A DNA stretch of 28,220 nucleotides from a virus: positions 1 through 28,220 of IMG/VR virus record IMGVR_UViG_3300033151_000375. The stretch is one strand, 5' to 3'. The notes beneath the pieces are model-generated. The model worked only from the letters and a program-made list of their open reading frames with translations, did no database searches and had not been told where the DNA came from. The first letter of the stretch is position 1, and every line of letters starts with the position of its first letter. Made by a program: the position numbers and the translations under genes. Below are positions 26,785 to 28,220 of this stretch, in pieces.

Positions 26785-26897
26785 AACCCCAATAGTTCCA
26801 AGATTCCATGCCGTACCCCTGTTTTTTGTGCTACCCTCCTATGGTCGCAACTACAACCACAACTGTGGTCACAACACCAACAAGGAAACCAACCCCT

Positions 26898-27293
26898 ATG
26901 AAGAACAAAATCAAGATCACGCTCGGCCCGGTGGACTGCTCCGGCGACAGCTACGAGGTCCTGCTCTGGAGCGGAACAGCTCGATCGAGGCCGCATTACC
27001 TACAGCGCATTGCCGACCTATATGTGTCGCGCACACAGCCGACAACCTACGAGCCCTCGCGCGTCCACGGCTATCGGCTGATGGACATCGAGCACGCCTA
27101 CGAAGATGTGCTCTACCCGATCGGTGTCTACAGGTCCGCCGACTACGGCTCGGCCGCGAAGGCGAAGGCCGCGATCAGGGCTGAGATCGTCAAGGCACTC
27201 ACCAGCCGCATTACCTACCTGGATGCGGCGTTTCCCCGGCTTGTGCTGGCACGGTTGGAGAATGCCCTTAGGGAAGACGAGGTGCAGGCATGA
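26898..27293 (+). CDS. Hypothetical early/accessory protein
   Basis: 131 residues from ATG 26898, with AAGGAA upstream; an upstream Met at 26808 is possible but would add a Thr/Pro-rich leader of low coding character. The product (MKNKIKITLGPVDCSGDSYEVLLWSG) has mixed alpha/beta composition with YGSAAKAKAAIRAEIVKALTSR near the C-terminus, probably a helix. No family recognised. It ends in E-V-Q-A and is coupled to the next gene by ATGA. Confidence 0.65.
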   Translation: MKNKIKITLGPVDCSGDSYEVLLWSGTARSRPHYLQRIADLYVSRTQPTTYEPSRVHGYRLMDIEHAYEDVLYPIGVYRSADYGSAAKAKAAIRAEIVKALTSRITYLDAAFPRLVLARLENALREDEVQA

Positions 27294-27610
27294 GTCGGTC
27301 AATCCATTGGCACACCGCTCACCACAACATTCCCGCGAAAGAGGTGACTCTCTTCCCGAACCGCGAAGCAGCGGAGCAGCACGCCAGTACTTTACGGGCA
27401 TACTTTTCCTACGGCCAGCGCCCCCCCACCGCCGCCGACGAGAGCCTAACCCCGTGGGTCTGCCGCCCCAAGGCTAAGACTTCTTGTCCGCATAGCGTGC
27501 GAATTATCCCGCGCAGGATCCGGGTTGCGGGTCTTGGCCTTGAAGTCTTCGCCGTAGTCGTTAGCACCAAAGAAATGACCGCCAACCCCAACCCGAGCCC
27601 AACCCTATAA
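27290..27610 (+). CDS. Hypothetical accessory protein containing dispersed repeat segments
   Basis: 106 residues, ATG 27290 overlapping the previous stop. The N-terminus (MSRSIHWHTAHHNIPAKEVTLF) is His-rich. Residues about 40-62 ([13 protein letters not shown]...PWVCRPKAK) are encoded by a 31-base segment that recurs in inverted orientation in the polyvalent gene and a 25-base segment that recurs near 9352. The 3-prime end (STKEMTANPNPSPTL) contains a 16-base copy of the start region of the next gene. No known family. Confidence 0.55.
   Translation: MSRSIHWHTAHHNIPAKEVTLFPNREAAEQHASTLRAYFSYGQRPPTAADESLTPWVCRPKAKTSCPHSVRIIPRRIRVAGLGLEVFAVVVSTKEMTANPNPSPTL
27408..27438 (+). repeat. 31-base exact inverted repeat with 52-82
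   Basis: The 31 bases starting CCTACGGCCAGCG are the exact reverse complement of 52-82. In both places they encode YGQRPPTAA in the sense frame, here in the 106-residue accessory gene and there after the ART-PolyVal region of the giant protein. Confidence 0.9.
27451..27475 (+). repeat. 25-base exact direct repeat, copy 2 (with 9352-9376)
   Basis: Identical to 9352-9376 on the same strand. Here it encodes PWVCRPKA in the 106-residue accessory gene, 12 bases downstream of the 31-base inverted repeat. Confidence 0.9.
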
Positions 27611-27666
27611 ACGGGCACCACCAACACCAACCAAGAGACGAAGACATGACCACCAAAGAAATGACC
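27565..27666 (+). repeat. 16-base direct repeat spanning a gene junction
   Basis: CACCAAAGAAATGACC occurs at 27565-27580 (end of the second rightward gene) and 27651-27666 (start of the third), 86 bases apart, encoding TKEMT in both. Confidence 0.85.
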
Positions 27667-28002
27667 TACCACAACTATCACGCAGAGGTTCGCTCGATTG
27701 CAGAGGAGATTTTTGATGAGGCTCGCGGGTGCAAAACTGACCACGACGAAGGTGCCGTGGAGGAACGCCTGTGGGAGACAATCGGCGGGCACGAGTGGGT
27801 GATCTACACTTGGCATAGCCACGATGTGCTGCGGCACAGTTCTAACAGCGACTATGCTTTTGACAATTGGGGCGCCGACTCAATCGTCTCGTCGGAGACC
27901 GGGGTCAAGTGGGAGGCGATGGCTTTCGGCGCGCTCTATGCCGATGTCGCGGAGGCCCTATGGCCGATGTTCGACGGCAGGGAAGAGGAGGTGGAGGCAT
28001 GA
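27646..28002 (+). CDS. Small conserved phage-type hypothetical protein
   Basis: 118 residues from ATG 27646 with a GAGACGAAGA stretch upstream. Acidic and mostly helical: EVRSIAEEIFDEARGCKTDHDEGAVEERLWETIGG, then HEWVIYTWHSHDVLRHSSNSDYAFDNWG. This order (helix, -I-G-HEWVIY- strand, HDVL-HSSN) resembles small uncharacterised proteins seen on phages and plasmids; I cannot name the family. It ends E-V-E-A and overlaps the next gene by ATGA. Confidence 0.7.
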   Translation: MTTKEMTYHNYHAEVRSIAEEIFDEARGCKTDHDEGAVEERLWETIGGHEWVIYTWHSHDVLRHSSNSDYAFDNWGADSIVSSETGVKWEAMAFGALYADVAEALWPMFDGREEEVEA

Positions 28003-28220
28003 ATACCGAAGCTGTGCTGCGAGCCGCTTGCGGCCACGCCCTATGGTGTGCGAGGTGTAGCGACATCCTCGACTACCACCGATGTGTGTTGGTGGAGTCC
28101 TCGTCTGGACCGACCCCGCGAGCCGCCGTGGTCTGCGTCGAGTGCTTTGCTGGCCCGGTGTTTCGCGGGTGCGATAAGCGCCCAGGCATCACCATCACCA
28201 GGCCCATCCCCCAGGCCACC
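27999..28220 (+). CDS. Cysteine-rich (zinc-ribbon-like) protein, C-terminus beyond window
   Basis: The frame from ATG 27999 is open to the window end (74 residues). Cys pairs are visible: C-G-H then WCARCSDIL, and later VVCVECF, a CxxC...CxxC arrangement compatible with a zinc ribbon; another Cys lies in FRGCDKRP. Coupled to the preceding gene. Small zinc-ribbon proteins are common in phage early regions; function unknown. Confidence 0.6.
   Translation, partial: MNTEAVLRAACGHALWCARCSDILDYHRCVLVESSSGPTPRAAVVCVECFAGPVFRGCDKRPGITITRPIPQAT

Larger units (their letters stand above)
26695..26897. other. Divergent intergenic region
   Basis: Separates the leftward virion block from the rightward accessory block and so must hold the start signals for both. 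It contains two dyad repeats, a small ACCAC-AACT-GTGGT hairpin (26856-26869) and a T-run near 26821-26826, but no clear promoter with matching -10 and -35 boxes could be assigned. Confidence 0.6.

Noticed and set aside
26820-26850. Promoter near the T-run with TATGGT
   Set aside because: No -35 box at acceptable spacing; too weak to assign.
26808-26897. Longer start for the first rightward gene
   Set aside because: The added 30 residues are low-complexity Thr/Pro; ATG 26898 has AAGGAA upstream and lies at the start of the normal protein-like sequence.
52-27475. 25- and 31-base repeats as attachment sites or genome termini
   Set aside because: All copies are inside coding frames, the two pairs differ in sequence and orientation, and no integrase was seen.

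Overview
The window is a fragment of a GC-rich (by eye) tailed-phage genome with a short-tail (podovirus) virion module. No integrase, repressor, attachment site, tRNA, rRNA, CRISPR array or insertion sequence was seen, so phage or prophage and host cannot be settled from this fragment. Both ends cut through genes.

Layout: everything from 1 to 26691 is transcribed leftward as one tightly packed late/structural block, and from 26898 to the right end a second block of small accessory genes runs rightward. The roughly 200-base divergent region between them (26695-26897) carries two near-identical dyad sites that look like operators. Read in transcription order (right to left) the late block is: a terminase small-subunit-like gene; five virion or tail-fibre-like genes of unknown function, the last two being tandem paralogues; terminase large subunit; portal; a small conserved protein; scaffold; major capsid protein; a capsid decoration-like protein; a strong rho-independent terminator; a gp11/gp4-type adaptor; a 1620-residue tail protein that combines beta-propeller-like repeats, a LamG-like lectin domain and a C-terminal T7 gp12/P22 gp10-like part; a 119-residue protein; a GNAT acetyltransferase; two probable internal virion proteins; and finally a giant polyvalent protein that is still open at the left edge after 1980 codons. 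The order portal-scaffold-capsid-adaptor-tail tube-internal proteins is that of T7/P22-like phages, and the giant protein sits where T7 encodes its largest ejected protein.

The most interesting element is the giant protein (1-5942, minus). Reading its uninterrupted frame by hand shows a zincin HELLH motif, a DdrB-like ParB domain, a possible ART-like segment, a gp88/DUF7227-like domain with a CX5CX3C cluster, and a recognisable ART-PolyVal ADP-ribosyltransferase domain. It is a likely ejected multi-effector acting early on the host. It and the preceding 670-residue protein both carry lysine-rich tandem repeats suited to DNA or RNA binding.

The rightward block is two similar cassettes, each a leader, a gene ending in E-V-x-A, and a downstream gene joined by an ATGA overlap. 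The second gene of the first cassette contains two 25-31 base segments that recur exactly at distant places in the late genes, which is unexplained.
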